Made by a program: the position numbers and the translations under genes. The notes beneath the pieces are model-generated. The model was not told where the DNA came from, ran no database searches, and was given only the letters and a program-made list of their open reading frames with translations. A stretch of 41,375 nucleotides of DNA from Phycisphaerales bacterium (GTDB lineage: Bacteria > Planctomycetota > Phycisphaerae > Sedimentisphaerales > Anaerohalosphaeraceae): positions 1 to 41,375 of the forward strand of contig DSDR01000172.1 in the NCBI GenBank assembly GCA_011048645.1, read 5' to 3'. Below, piece by piece: positions 1 to 9,423 of this stretch. Within the stretch, counting starts at the first letter, position 1, and every line of letters starts with the position of its first letter.

Positions 1-315
1 AAATTGACCGTCGCCGTCGGTGTAGAAGACCCAGTCCCTGGACGCAGCGCGAAACCCGCTTTGCAGCGCAGCGCCATAACCGCGATTGGTCGGATGATGC
101 ACCACGCGAATCCGCTTGTTTTCTGCCGCCAAACGATCGGTGATTTCGCCTGTACGGTCGGTGCTGCCGTCATCAACGATGATGATTTCGTAATCGGCGC
201 CGATCGACTCAAGCACATCAACGGCTTTTCGGGTCAGCGGTTCAATCGCCTCTTGTTCATTCCAGCACGGAAAGAACACACTCAGCGAAACGGGATGTGA
301 GTCTGTCGCGGACAT
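1..315 (-). CDS. GT2 family glycosyltransferase, C-terminus outside window
   Basis: The 105 visible codons start at the ATG at 315 and run off the left edge of the window. The protein begins with SLSVFFPCWNEQEAI and continues with YEIIIVDDGSTDRT and the acceptor-side motif TDGDGQF. These are the GT-A nucleotide-sugar-binding signatures of dolichol-phosphate mannosyltransferase-like GT2 enzymes, which move a sugar from a nucleotide donor to a lipid carrier on the cytoplasmic face. The DGD triplet would be the metal-binding DxD. It lies 55 bp downstream of the GT-C-like membrane protein on the same strand, so it is probably the third gene of that operon, and a lipid-linked sugar donor would suit a GT-C partner. 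There is no clear Shine-Dalgarno (SD). The missing C-terminus prevents deciding whether it carries membrane anchors. Confidence 0.85.
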   Translation of the reverse strand, partial: MSATDSHPVSLSVFFPCWNEQEAIEPLTRKAVDVLESIGADYEIIIVDDGSTDRTGEITDRLAAENKRIRVVHHPTNRGYGAALQSGFRAASRDWVFYTDGDGQF

Positions 316-370
316 CTTATTCTGTTGGTTTCGGGATTGGCCGCTATTATTCTTTTTGCCGTAAACGTTG

Positions 371-3091
371 CTACCAAATATAGCGTTTCCCAATCTGTTG
401 CGATTCCTCTTGCAGCGATTCGGCCAGCTCCATCAGATCGTCCCTATCCGAGGGGTTAAAGCCGGCCAGATAGCGCGCGGCGATCAGCGCCGCCCCCAGA
501 CGATGAAGGTAGCCGCTTTGTCGGGCCAGCTCTGGTCGATTCGCCTGAAACGACTCCAAAAATTCGCGAATGGTCTGCTCAACCTGATCGCGAAACGCTG
601 CGGAACGCCCAATTTGTGCCAGGGCGATCATGGCGGACGGATACGGACGCTCCTCAAACGCCGCTTTGGCATAGCTTAAAACGTTCGTCACATGACGGGG
701 GTCGTTGGTTTCAAACGTCAACCGCACCAGCGTCAGATTTTTCGAAAACTCATCGGGAAAGATGGCGCTGCCTTCCAGAATGGCATCGACGAGCTGTCGG
801 CCCTGTTGGCTGTCGGTATCGACAATCAGGTGCTGCATTTCATCCACAAAAGCCGTTTTCCAGTTCGGCATGGTCATCAAGGCCCGCATAAAGGTTGAAT
901 CGATCTGCGAACGAGGCATCAGAGCGACCCAGACGTCGCGTTTTTTGAGGTCGCCGTCCAGCCAGCGTCCGATTTGGCGCATTTGCTCGGCGTCGGGCGT
1001 TCTGCCGGAGCGCAGAATTTGCTCGGCAATCGGGCCGCCGGCAAAGATGTGCTGCCACAGCTTGAACGTGTCATGGTCAAACGCCGCCTGAGCGCGACCG
1101 TCCATAAAATGCTGAAGCGGCGTCTTGCCGGTATCGGGGTCGGGATGCTGGCCGAACGCCAGGCCGCCGCCTTCAGTCCAGTAATTAAATATACGTCCGG
1201 TCAGCTTGTTGGCGTTGATGAAATCGCACACCTCAAACGGCTTTTGATGCGAATCGGTCATTCGCATAAACAGCGAGTCGCGCATATCGTCGCGCGGCCA
1301 CGGGGCGATATAAATACGATGAAACTTCCCGCCCCAATACAGCCCCAGGCCGATCACCAGTCCCGTCGCCGCCAGCCAGGCGTATCTTTGCCAGTGCGGC
1401 GGAACGGCGGCCGGCTGAAGGGTTTGCGTCTGTTTCCAGCGGCGCAATGCCGTAACCATCTGCCAAATCTGGAGTGTAAACATAGCCAATATCGGCGAGG
1501 CCGACGGGCCGGCAATGGCGATAAATCGGCGGGACTGAAACGCCATATACACCGTCAGCGCCCCGACGAGAATCAGGGCGATGTCGATTTTGGGCCAGCC
1601 TGCATCCGCCGGCGGAGGGCCGGCGGTTGTATGGCGCGGTCCTTTGCGTGCCGGACGCAGCGCAGGTTTGCGGGTATGCAGTATGGCCCAGACCGTCAGC
1701 AGCACCGCGGCGGCAATCAGCATCACAGCGAACGCTTCCTCATCGCCGACGGGGTTGGGTGTTTCTCGGGCCGGATCCATCCAGTCAAACGCCGGACGCC
1801 ATTCATTGACGGTGCGCCACGAGGCGGCGTGCTCGCTGATGCTGATCTCGAAGGTGTGCGTCAGATTGGTCAGCCGAAACGGGTTAAACACCACCATCGC
1901 CAGAAACGACACCGCCCCGGCCGCCAGCACGTGGCCGATGGTCTTGTTCGGAATCCGCACAAAGCGTTCTTTGCAGACGGCCAGCAAAACCACTATCAGC
2001 ACGCCCGAGGCCAGCAACAGCAGAAAACCCGTTGTGTTGCTGATCATAAAATGGTCAAGGATGCGGCGAAACTGCGGGTTGATATGAGCCGGAATGTCCA
2101 GTTGAAATCCCGCCAGAAGCACGACGGGATAAACAAGACCTGCAACGATGTGGAACGTGTAAAAAAGCCCCGCCGGAACACGACGCACGGCGGCAAGACC
2201 GCACCCGATCACCGCCAGCACGACGCCGGTCAACAAGACACGGTTGGCCAGGCTTATTTTTTCATAGTCCGGCTGCATAAACCGCATGGTTTCCAGATAG
2301 TACGAATTGGTGTGAAATTTGTAGTAGAGCACATACAGCACCATCCACAAACCCGACAGTCCCAGCGCAATCGTCCATCGCCGCGGCAGATTCAGCAAAA
2401 TATGCACCGCCACAAACGGCGTCATCATGATATAAGCGTAGATATAGCCGCCATGGACATTGGCCCAGAACACAATCAGCGGAATCATCAGCCAGATGAT
2501 TTTGTGGTGTTTGTAGCAGCTCAGCGCCAGCAGCAGGATAAACAGCGGCACCAGCAGATTGGAATAACAGGCCGGACGGATATCATAAAACGACCGCCCG
2601 ATGACCATCGCACAGCAGGCGGCAATCATCGACAGAAAATCCCCCGCGCCCAGCACTCTGCCCAGCGCATAGACCACAAAAATTGTGGTCATAAAAAGCG
2701 CGAATTTCCAATAGACCATCGCATTGTAATGCGGCTCTGATTCGTCGCCGAACCACACGGCCAGCTTGTAAAAGGTCAGATGCGTCAGCCAGTTTTGATT
2801 GATCCAGCCGGTCGGGTGCCAGAAACGAATCAGGCCGTGCATCCACTCAGGCCGGTCGGCAAGCTGTTCGTCGGTCGGGCCGGGCGGATGGGAGTTGAAA
2901 CTGAACGGTTCGACGGTATCCACGCCGTGATTGGCAAAATGCCGCCCGCATGCCAGCGCAACCCACGTATCTCCGGCCGCAACCATGTGTGTCGAGGCGT
3001 ACAGCCCGAACAGCACAAGAGCAGCCAGAATGACCGGTTTTTTCCAGCGAATTTCCGGTTCCGTATTCAGGGGGTCGATTAGGTCAGCCAT
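371..3091 (-). CDS. Large polytopic membrane protein, GT-C-like architecture
   Basis: 906 residues. About ten hydrophobic segments lie between residues 18 and 590, followed by a soluble tail of about 310 residues. Near the N-terminus are GDTWVALACGRHF (residues 40-52), EPFSF (61-65) and INQNWLTHLTFY (97-108). This is the acidic first-loop pattern of a widespread family of membrane proteins related in layout to GT-C glycosyltransferases. A later FNPF...VNEWRP stretch (about 402-432) and IFNYWTEGGGL in the tail also fit that family. GT-C enzymes use lipid-linked sugars on the outer face of the inner membrane; that activity is inferred here, not shown. The start overlaps the 3' end of the aminotransferase gene by 13 bp, indicating translational coupling. 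A GT2 gene follows. Confidence 0.75.
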   Translation of the reverse strand: MADLIDPLNTEPEIRWKKPVILAALVLFGLYASTHMVAAGDTWVALACGRHFANHGVDTVEPFSFNSHPPGPTDEQLADRPEWMHGLIRFWHPTGWINQNWLTHLTFYKLAVWFGDESEPHYNAMVYWKFALFMTTIFVVYALGRVLGAGDFLSMIAACCAMVIGRSFYDIRPACYSNLLVPLFILLLALSCYKHHKIIWLMIPLIVFWANVHGGYIYAYIMMTPFVAVHILLNLPRRWTIALGLSGLWMVLYVLYYKFHTNSYYLETMRFMQPDYEKISLANRVLLTGVVLAVIGCGLAAVRRVPAGLFYTFHIVAGLVYPVVLLAGFQLDIPAHINPQFRRILDHFMISNTTGFLLLLASGVLIVVLLAVCKERFVRIPNKTIGHVLAAGAVSFLAMVVFNPFRLTNLTHTFEISISEHAASWRTVNEWRPAFDWMDPARETPNPVGDEEAFAVMLIAAAVLLTVWAILHTRKPALRPARKGPRHTTAGPPPADAGWPKIDIALILVGALTVYMAFQSRRFIAIAGPSASPILAMFTLQIWQMVTALRRWKQTQTLQPAAVPPHWQRYAWLAATGLVIGLGLYWGGKFHRIYIAPWPRDDMRDSLFMRMTDSHQKPFEVCDFINANKLTGRIFNYWTEGGGLAFGQHPDPDTGKTPLQHFMDGRAQAAFDHDTFKLWQHIFAGGPIAEQILRSGRTPDAEQMRQIGRWLDGDLKKRDVWVALMPRSQIDSTFMRALMTMPNWKTAFVDEMQHLIVDTDSQQGRQLVDAILEGSAIFPDEFSKNLTLVRLTFETNDPRHVTNVLSYAKAAFEERPYPSAMIALAQIGRSAAFRDQVEQTIREFLESFQANRPELARQSGYLHRLGAALIAARYLAGFNPSDRDDLMELAESLQEESQQIGKRYIW

Positions 3092-4263
3092 TTCTGGATA
3101 CGCGCTATGCCTTTTTCAATCTGCTCCATCGAACAGGCGAAGCTCAGCCTGACATTATTGGGACAGCCGAACGGATCGCCCGGAACAACCGCAACCAGCG
3201 TCTGTTCGAGCAGCGCGGCGGCAAAGTCCATACTGTTGGCGATCTCGGCTCCGCCGATAGTGCGTCCGTAGTGCGCCGAGACGTCGGGGAAACAGTAAAA
3301 CGCCCCCTGCGGAGCGGCGCAGCGGATGCCGTCGATGGCGTTGAGTTTTTCGGCCATAAACCGGCCGCGTTTTTCGAATTCCAATCGCATTTTTTCGACA
3401 GCCCCGGTCGCGTCTTTCAAGGCCGCAATCGCCGCCGGCTGCGTGAAGGTCACGGGGTTTTGGGTCATATGATCCTGCATCCGCGACATGGCCTTCATCA
3501 CGTCCTTCGGCCCGGCGGTATAGCCCAGTCGCCAGCCAGTCATCGAAAACGACTTGCTCAGCCCGTTGATCGTCAGCGTGCGGTTATAGGCATCCTCACT
3601 GATGGCGGCAAAACTAAGAAACTGCGTACCGTCATAGACCAGCCGTTCATATATCTCATCGGACAGGACCATCACTTTTGTCCCCTCCAACACAGACGCC
3701 AAAGCCCGCAATTCGTCTGGACTGTAGCAAAAGCCGCCGGGATTGTTGGGCGAATTGAGCACCAGCAGAGCGGTCTTGTCGGTGATCGCGGCCTTCAGTT
3801 GATCAGGGGTAATTTTATAGCCCGTCCGGGCAGAGGTTTCCAGGATGACCGCCTTGCCGCCGGCCAGCTTGGTGGTTTCCGGGTAGGTGACCCAATAGGG
3901 CGCCGGCAGCAACACCTCGTCGCCCGGATCCAGCACCGTCTGCATTGTCATATAAACCGAATGCTTGGCGCCGATATTGACGACAATCTGCTCAAATGAA
4001 TAGTCCAGCCCGTTTTCCCGTTTCAGTTTTTCGGCGATGGCCTTTCGCAGTTCCGGCGTGCCGGCGGCGGGGGTGTATTTGGTCTGGCCTTTTTTCAGGG
4101 CCTCAATGGCGGCCTCCTTAATAAAGTCCGGCGTGTCAAAATCCGGCTCACCAGCGGCAAACCCAAGAACATCCATCCCCCGGGCCTTCATTTCCTTGGC
4201 TCGACTGGTTACGGCAATGGTTGCTGACGGCGGTACGGCGGCTGCGCGCTGACTGACTTTCAT
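3079..4263 (-). CDS. Pyridoxal-phosphate class I aminotransferase (aspartate aminotransferase type)
   Basis: 394 residues, the normal length for the fold-type I, subgroup Ib aspartate aminotransferases. It would transfer the amino group between aspartate and 2-oxoglutarate in the cytoplasm, or act on a related amino acid. Visible motifs are GFAAGEPDFDTP (34-45), the substrate-binding NSPNNPGG (170-177, with G where T is more common), SDEIYERLVY with the PLP-ring Asp202, and GLSKSFSMTGWRLGY with the Schiff-base Lys237. The start has GGAAAGG upstream and a good promoter (4333-4361). It is the first gene of an operon with the GT-C-like protein, with which it overlaps by 13 bp. Exact substrate specificity cannot be read from the sequence. 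Confidence 0.93.
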   Translation of the reverse strand: MKVSQRAAAVPPSATIAVTSRAKEMKARGMDVLGFAAGEPDFDTPDFIKEAAIEALKKGQTKYTPAAGTPELRKAIAEKLKRENGLDYSFEQIVVNIGAKHSVYMTMQTVLDPGDEVLLPAPYWVTYPETTKLAGGKAVILETSARTGYKITPDQLKAAITDKTALLVLNSPNNPGGFCYSPDELRALASVLEGTKVMVLSDEIYERLVYDGTQFLSFAAISEDAYNRTLTINGLSKSFSMTGWRLGYTAGPKDVMKAMSRMQDHMTQNPVTFTQPAAIAALKDATGAVEKMRLEFEKRGRFMAEKLNAIDGIRCAAPQGAFYCFPDVSAHYGRTIGGAEIANSMDFAAALLEQTLVAVVPGDPFGCPNNVRLSFACSMEQIEKGIARIQKWLT

Positions 4264-4608
4264 ACGGCTCTCAACCTTTCCTGGAAAAAGAGGGACAATA
4301 TGTTTTTAATTCAAGACATTCCGCAGTCCGGTATTAAACCAGCCCGTCATCTGCCGGTCAAGTCAAATCCACCCAAAAAGTCTGCGGTTCGGGCCGCATT
4401 GAATTTAGGTATTGTCATCGGAATACTCTGAAATGTCGGTTTGTGTTACGCCCTGTGCATCCCCCCTCGAACGGGACAATTTGATGAACCCGTCATCTTT
4501 ATAGAGACACGCCTCGTGTGCACACAAGTGCGCCACACGGAACCTGTTCGGACAGCCCGGATACTCCCCCTGCCTGCTGCGACCGCGGTGTCGCTTCGGC
4601 CATACACA
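4264..4608. other. Intergenic region, 345 bp
   Basis: This gap lies between the pseudopilin-like gene and the aminotransferase gene, both on the minus strand. The part near 4333-4361 holds the aminotransferase promoter. The remainder (about 4400-4608) has no open frame with a ribosome binding site. It includes a small GTGTGCACAC palindrome near 4517 and a weak GCGAC/GTCGC hairpin just after the pseudopilin stop without a T-tract. No gene or convincing terminator was seen. Confidence 0.5.
4333..4361 (-). promoter_or_regulatory. Sigma-70-type promoter for the aminotransferase operon
   Basis: On the minus strand a -35 TTGACC (4356-4361) and a -10 TTTAAT (4333-4338) are separated by exactly 17 bp. 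The predicted transcript would start near 4326, leaving a leader of about 60 nt before the ATG at 4263. Confidence 0.55.
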
Positions 4609-5493
4609 TCATAACATCGGCAAATAGCCGCGATTCATCCACTCCAAGTCGGCGTTGTCCGGCTGTAAGCGTGTGTTAATATCTCCTTTCATGAGATCAA
4701 GCGTTCGCTTGTCTTCCCATCGCCGTTTTTCGGCGTGACCGTCGGCAAACCCAAGCGTACTTTGTTTATTATGATAATATGCCGGCCAATCCCACCATTC
4801 CCAGAAATTACCGTTGCCCATCAACACAAACCCGCCCAGGTTCCATCGCTGCTGCTTGACGGAGACGTCTTCTTCAACGAACACGTATTTGTTACCCGGC
4901 GACCGAATGTCTGTAAAACGAACGGCCACCTTCAGCTCGCGCGACCCGCTGCCGGGAAACTGCGCAACGCGGTATTGTGAAATAGGACCGTAAATGCCTC
5001 CTGAACGGCTGATAAAATCTTCCCCATTCATCAAGCCGGGAATCGCGTAGCTGCGATACACATCAAATGGCGGCATTTCCCTCACGTTCGTCCGATCCCC
5101 CGGACAATGATACAACTTGACATCGCCCGTGTAGGGGTACAATCTGCCGGCGCGAATGCCGTTGAGCCGATGTTCAAGTGTAATGGCGTCGTCAGCCGGG
5201 ACGGGACTGGATTCAGGATTATCGCCGTCTTGAAACAAAGGGCGCTCAACCCAGCGATAGGGTGTGGCACGAGTACCGGAATAATAAGTCGAACCGCCGA
5301 CCAGCCGCCCGTCAAAATCGCCCTGATAGAGGTGCCAAGCGGTCGATAACCCTTTTTGATTGCTCAAACACACCGCGCCGGTGGCGATTTCCTTGGCCAC
5401 ACGCAGCGACGGGATAATAATCGACAGCAACAGAGCGATAATGGCGATCACCACCAGCAGTTCGATTAACGTAAAGGCCCTTGCGCGTCCCAT
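4609..5493 (-). CDS. Prepilin-type N-terminal domain protein with C-terminal H-X9-DG motif
   Basis: 294 residues. The N-terminus ARA|FTLIELLVVIAIIALLLS is a class III (type IV pilin-like) signal, to be cut by prepilin peptidase between Ala6 and Phe7 and N-methylated, with the conserved Glu at mature position 5. A single hydrophobic helix follows (residues 8-30). Near the C-terminus is H240-X9-D250-G251 (GFADGHAEKRRW), the terminal motif of the large planctomycete pseudopilin-like family related to DUF1559 proteins. Such proteins are thought to be cell-surface or type II secretion-associated, and their individual roles are unknown. The start is supported by AAGGAG seven to eight bases upstream. 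It appears to be a single-gene unit with its own promoter. Confidence 0.9.
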   Translation of the reverse strand: MGRARAFTLIELLVVIAIIALLLSIIIPSLRVAKEIATGAVCLSNQKGLSTAWHLYQGDFDGRLVGGSTYYSGTRATPYRWVERPLFQDGDNPESSPVPADDAITLEHRLNGIRAGRLYPYTGDVKLYHCPGDRTNVREMPPFDVYRSYAIPGLMNGEDFISRSGGIYGPISQYRVAQFPGSGSRELKVAVRFTDIRSPGNKYVFVEEDVSVKQQRWNLGGFVLMGNGNFWEWWDWPAYYHNKQSTLGFADGHAEKRRWEDKRTLDLMKGDINTRLQPDNADLEWMNRGYLPML

Positions 5494-5568
5494 ATCAGTC
5501 TCCTTTATAGAAGAAATCAGAATTTGCTATTTCAAGAGATATAACCCCTTGAATTCAACTTGGCACAC

Positions 5569-5601
5569 GGGCTATAAGCTCTTTGATTTTTATTATAGCC
5601 C
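5569..5601. repeat. 9-bp perfect inverted repeat overlapping the pseudopilin promoter
   Basis: GGGCTATAA (5569-5577) and TTATAGCCC (5593-5601) form a perfect inverted repeat with a 15-nt spacer. The outer arm contains the likely -10 box of the pseudopilin gene, so the dyad is more likely a DNA operator than an RNA hairpin. A TTGAATTCAA palindrome lies next to it at about 5549-5558. Confidence 0.45.
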
Positions 5602-5621
5602 AAACGACAGATGCAAATCAA
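5592..5621 (-). promoter_or_regulatory. Sigma-70-type promoter for the pseudopilin-like gene
   Basis: The minus strand shows TTGATT (5616-5621), 18 bp, then a perfect TATAAT (5592-5597). The start site would be near 5585, with a leader of about 90 nt. Confidence 0.5.
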
Positions 5622-5731
5622 CAAGAAAATGCATTAAAAAAAATATATCGAACTTAGCAATCGGTTTTTAATGTCTCAAAAGCAATTATTCCGTGTTATT
5701 TTGCAAAAACGCGGCTTACAGACGTTTTTTT

Positions 5732-8700
5732 TTATTCATTTTGGGCCTTGGCGACGGTGGCCTTGTGAAACTTGCGTTCCTGCATCAGGCAGAAAATGAC
5801 GGGCACAATCAGAATATTCGTAATCGCCACGACCATCCCGCCAAAGGACGGAATGGCCATCGGGATCATAATGTCGGCCCCCCTGCCGGTCGAGGTCAGT
5901 ACGGGCAACAGGGCCAAAATCGTCGTGGCGCTGGTCATCAGGGCCGGCCTGGCCCGCCGATGAGCGGCCTCGATGACGGCGTTTCGAATTTGTCCGACGG
6001 TAGCGGGAGTTTGCTGTCCGTCGAAGCGCTGGGTCAGGTAGGTCATCATCAGTACCCCATCGTCCGTGGCGATACCGAACAGGGCCAAAAACCCCACCCA
6101 GACTGCCACACTGAGATTGTACGGATGAATGTTAAGCAAATCGCGAAAATTCGTCCCCAACAGTGAAAAATCCATAAACCATCTCTGATTATACAGCCAG
6201 AGCATAATAAACCCGCCCGACCAGGCCGTAAAAATGCCGGTAAAGACCAGCAGCGTTCGCGGGACAGTATGAAACTGGAAAAACAGAATAATGAAAATAA
6301 CGCCCAGCGCCACCGGCAGTACCACGCGCAGCGTTTTTTGGGCGCGAACCTGATGTTCATACGTACCGGCGAAACGATAGCTCACACCGGCGGGGATCTC
6401 CAACTGGCCGGCGTGGATTTTGTCGGTCAGAAAGTCAGCCGTCTGTTCGACGACATCCACTTCGGCAATGCCCTCCCGCCCGTCAAACAGCACATATCCG
6501 ACCAGAAAAGTATCTTCGCTTTTAATGACTTGCGGGCCGCGGGTGTATTCGATGTCGGCAAGCTGAACCAGCGGAATCTGGACGCCGCCGGGCGCCGGTA
6601 CAAGGACGCGGCCGATGGCCGAGATCTCGTCGCGCAGCTCGCGCAGATAGCGTACGCGAACCGGATACCGCTCTCGCCCTTCCACTGTCATCGTGATAGG
6701 TTTTCCGCCGATGGCCACTTCGATGACCTGCTGAACATCATCGACGCGCAGACCGTAGCGGGCAATGGCCTCTCGGTCGATACGAATCTCCAGATAAGGC
6801 TTGCCGACGATCCGGTCGGAAAAGACCGTTGATGGATCAATTGAGGGGACTTGTTTGAGCAATTCTTCCATTCGCAATCCGACGCGTTCGATGGTTTCCA
6901 AGTCAGGCCCGAAAATCTTGACGCCCATCGGGGCGCGCATCCCGGTCTGAAGCATCACCAGTCGGGTCTCAATGGGCTGGAGCAGCGGAGCGCTGGTCGT
7001 GCCGGGGATTTTGGCGACGCGAACGATTTCATCCCAGATGTCGCGCGGCGTTTCAATGTGGTCGCGCCATTGGCGAATCGCCCTGCCCTCGTCGTCGGTC
7101 ACCAACCGGCCGTGTTCGTCGCGTTTGTACTTGGTATGATAGTCGATGACCGTCTCAATCATCGAAATCGGCGCCGGATCGAGCGGACTTTCGGCTCGCC
7201 CGATTTTGCCGACGACGGTTTTGACCTCCGGTATGGAGGCAATCGCGGCGTCGATCTCCTGCAGGACATCCAGCGCTTCGCCGATGGAAGCGTGCGGCAT
7301 CGTCGTGGGCATATACAGAAACGATCCTTCGTCCAGCGAGGGCATAAACTCACGTCCCAGACTGCGCCACGCCGCCACGCCGGACAGCACCAGCGCCGCC
7401 GCCAAGACAAGAAAGACTGTTTTGAACTGCAGACAGATTTCCAGAATCACCGGATAGAAGCGATACACCAGATAAATCAATAACAGCAATGCCGCCACAA
7501 CTACCGCCACAAAGAGGATATTATGTGCGTTGCCCTTGTCCGGGCCGAGCGGCAGCCACTCTATACCCAGCAGAACGGTAATTAAAATAACGGCAATCAC
7601 GTCAAGAATCCGACCGCTCCATTTGGCTTTAAGCGAGGGCTGCGTTTTGCGGCGGATTTTTTTATACAGCAGATACGCCAGCGGCGGAATGACAAACACC
7701 GCCGAAAAAGCCGCGGCCAGCAAGGCAAAGGTTTTGGTATAGGCCAGCGGTTTGAAGAGTTTGCCTTCCGAGCCGACCATCGTAAAGACCGGCAGAAAAC
7801 TGACAATGGTCGTGGCAATCGCCGCCAGCACCGCCGAACCGACTTCGACCGCAGCGCTGTGAATCACCTGGATAGAGGATTCGTCCGGCCCGGCCTCATC
7901 CAGTTTGCGAACGATGTTTTCACAAATCACAATCCCCATATCGACCATGGTGCCGATGGCGATGACAATGCCGGACAAGGCAACAATGTTGGCGTCGATG
8001 CCGAATAACTTCATCGCGATAAAGCACATCAAGACCGACAGCGGCAGCAGGCCGGAAATCAGAATCGAGCTGCGAAAATTGCGCAGCAAAATAAGAATGA
8101 CCAGTACGGTAATCAGCACTTCGTGGGAAATCGCATCATAGAGCGTGCCGAGCGTTTCGTAAATCAGGCCGGTGCGGTCATAAAACGGCACAATCCGAAC
8201 CTGACTGACCGTCCCATCGGGCAGTGTTTTTCGCGGCAGACCCGGGGCAATCTCGGCGATTTTTTCTTTGACGTTTTGAATTACCGCAAGCGGATTTTCG
8301 CCGTACCGCACTACGACGACGCCGCCGACGGCCTCGGCGCCGGCCTTGTCCAGCGCCCCGCGGCGCAGCGCCGGTCCGTGCGACACATGAGCTATATCGC
8401 GGACGCGAATGCCGACATTATCCCGCATGGCGACAACCGTATTTTCGACGTCTTCCAGGCTTTTGATGAATCCGATGCCGCGGATAAGGTACTCGGCGTT
8501 ACTGATTTCAATCGTCCGCGCGCCCACATCACGATTGGACGCCTGCACGGCCATCACAATATCGCTCAGCGCAACGCCGGCGACGCGCATGGCGTCGGGA
8601 TCCACGTCGATTTGATATTCACGAACATAACCGCCGACCGAGGCGACCTCGGCAACCCCGCGCGCCGACTGAAGCGCATACCGCACCGTCCAGTCCTGAA

Positions 8701-9271
8701 TGCTGCGCAGCTCGTCCAGATCCCAGCCGCCGGTCGGATGACCGTTTTCGTCGTGCCCTTCGAGTGTGTACCAAAAGACCTGTCCCAGCGCTGTCGCGTC
8801 CGGACCGAGCATCGGCGTTACGCCGGACGGCAGTGTGCCGGACGGCAGCGAATTCAGACGTTCAATGATCTTGACGCGCGACCAGTCAAAATCCGCGTCC
8901 TCATCAAAAATCACAAAAATGCTCGAAAAGCCGAACATCGAAATGCTGCGAACGCTGCGCACCTTGGCCATACCGAGCAGGTTGGCCGTTAACGGATAGG
9001 ACACTTGATCCTCAATATCCTGCGGGCTGCGGCCGGGCCACTCGGTAAAGACAATCTGCTGGTTTTCGCCGATGTCGGGGATGGCGTCCACGCCGATAGG
9101 GGCGCGCTCAAGAAACGGGATGTCCCAGTCGAACGGCGCAAAGGCCACGCCGGCCCATACAAAGCCGATCACAGCCAATATCATCACCAGGCGATTCGTT
9201 ACGCAAAACCAAAGCAACCCGGCCAGCAGCCCTTTTTCAGACGGCTTTTCCTGTGTTGTCGGCACATTCAT
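5732..9271 (-). CDS. cusA: CusA/CzcA-family heavy-metal RND efflux pump, Cu/Ag-like
   Basis: 1179 residues from the ATG at 9271, which has AGAGG upstream; an in-frame TTG further upstream lies inside an intergenic repeat and is unlikely. This inner-membrane proton-driven pump of the HME-RND family exports monovalent or divalent metal ions through a tripartite channel. Family features are the N-terminal PIGVDAIPDIGENQQIVFTEWPG (residues 58-80), the TM4 proton-relay region GTMVDMGIVICEN with Asp444 and Glu451, MRAPMGVKIFGPD in the porter domain, and GIATDDGVLMMTYL in the second membrane half. The Met-containing porter motif and the GIATDDGV form suggest the Cu/Ag branch rather than Co/Zn/Cd, but specificity is inferred. 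It is the last gene of the efflux operon. Confidence 0.93.
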   Translation of the reverse strand: MNVPTTQEKPSEKGLLAGLLWFCVTNRLVMILAVIGFVWAGVAFAPFDWDIPFLERAPIGVDAIPDIGENQQIVFTEWPGRSPQDIEDQVSYPLTANLLGMAKVRSVRSISMFGFSSIFVIFDEDADFDWSRVKIIERLNSLPSGTLPSGVTPMLGPDATALGQVFWYTLEGHDENGHPTGGWDLDELRSIQDWTVRYALQSARGVAEVASVGGYVREYQIDVDPDAMRVAGVALSDIVMAVQASNRDVGARTIEISNAEYLIRGIGFIKSLEDVENTVVAMRDNVGIRVRDIAHVSHGPALRRGALDKAGAEAVGGVVVVRYGENPLAVIQNVKEKIAEIAPGLPRKTLPDGTVSQVRIVPFYDRTGLIYETLGTLYDAISHEVLITVLVILILLRNFRSSILISGLLPLSVLMCFIAMKLFGIDANIVALSGIVIAIGTMVDMGIVICENIVRKLDEAGPDESSIQVIHSAAVEVGSAVLAAIATTIVSFLPVFTMVGSEGKLFKPLAYTKTFALLAAAFSAVFVIPPLAYLLYKKIRRKTQPSLKAKWSGRILDVIAVILITVLLGIEWLPLGPDKGNAHNILFVAVVVAALLLLIYLVYRFYPVILEICLQFKTVFLVLAAALVLSGVAAWRSLGREFMPSLDEGSFLYMPTTMPHASIGEALDVLQEIDAAIASIPEVKTVVGKIGRAESPLDPAPISMIETVIDYHTKYKRDEHGRLVTDDEGRAIRQWRDHIETPRDIWDEIVRVAKIPGTTSAPLLQPIETRLVMLQTGMRAPMGVKIFGPDLETIERVGLRMEELLKQVPSIDPSTVFSDRIVGKPYLEIRIDREAIARYGLRVDDVQQVIEVAIGGKPITMTVEGRERYPVRVRYLRELRDEISAIGRVLVPAPGGVQIPLVQLADIEYTRGPQVIKSEDTFLVGYVLFDGREGIAEVDVVEQTADFLTDKIHAGQLEIPAGVSYRFAGTYEHQVRAQKTLRVVLPVALGVIFIILFFQFHTVPRTLLVFTGIFTAWSGGFIMLWLYNQRWFMDFSLLGTNFRDLLNIHPYNLSVAVWVGFLALFGIATDDGVLMMTYLTQRFDGQQTPATVGQIRNAVIEAAHRRARPALMTSATTILALLPVLTSTGRGADIMIPMAIPSFGGMVVAITNILIVPVIFCLMQERKFHKATVAKAQNE

Positions 9272-9281
9272 AGATGCAACC

Positions 9282-9423
9282 TCTAAAATCCGAAATCCGA
9301 ATAGCAAAACACAATCGAATATCAGAATATTTTATGCTCACACCAACACCCCTGACTATCTCTGTCATTGGGGATTTTTATATTGTGAGTTTGTTTCGTA
9401 TTTCGGGCTTCGGGCTTCGAAAT
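9282..9423. repeat. Planctomycete-type intergenic repeat element
   Basis: About 142 bp fill the gap between the YHS lipoprotein and the pump gene. One end reads AAATCCGAAATCCGAATAGC and the other TTCGTATTTCGGGCTTCGGG, so the ends are rough inverted repeats built from CGAAAT/GGATTTCG units, with an AT-richer core. I know elements of this style from intergenic DNA of planctomycetes and related phyla. It has no coding signal and touches the stop codon of the upstream gene. Copy number elsewhere cannot be judged from this window. Confidence 0.55.

Noticed and set aside
974..2740. Plus-strand open frame of 588 codons
   Set aside because: It lies wholly antisense to the GT-C-like membrane protein. 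Its composition (Arg, His, Gln, Pro-rich, no domains) is what the reverse strand of a GC-rich gene gives.
5701..5731. AAAAACG/CGTTTTT hairpin after the pump gene as a terminator
   Set aside because: The stem is short and AT-rich with the T-tract inside it, too weak to call.
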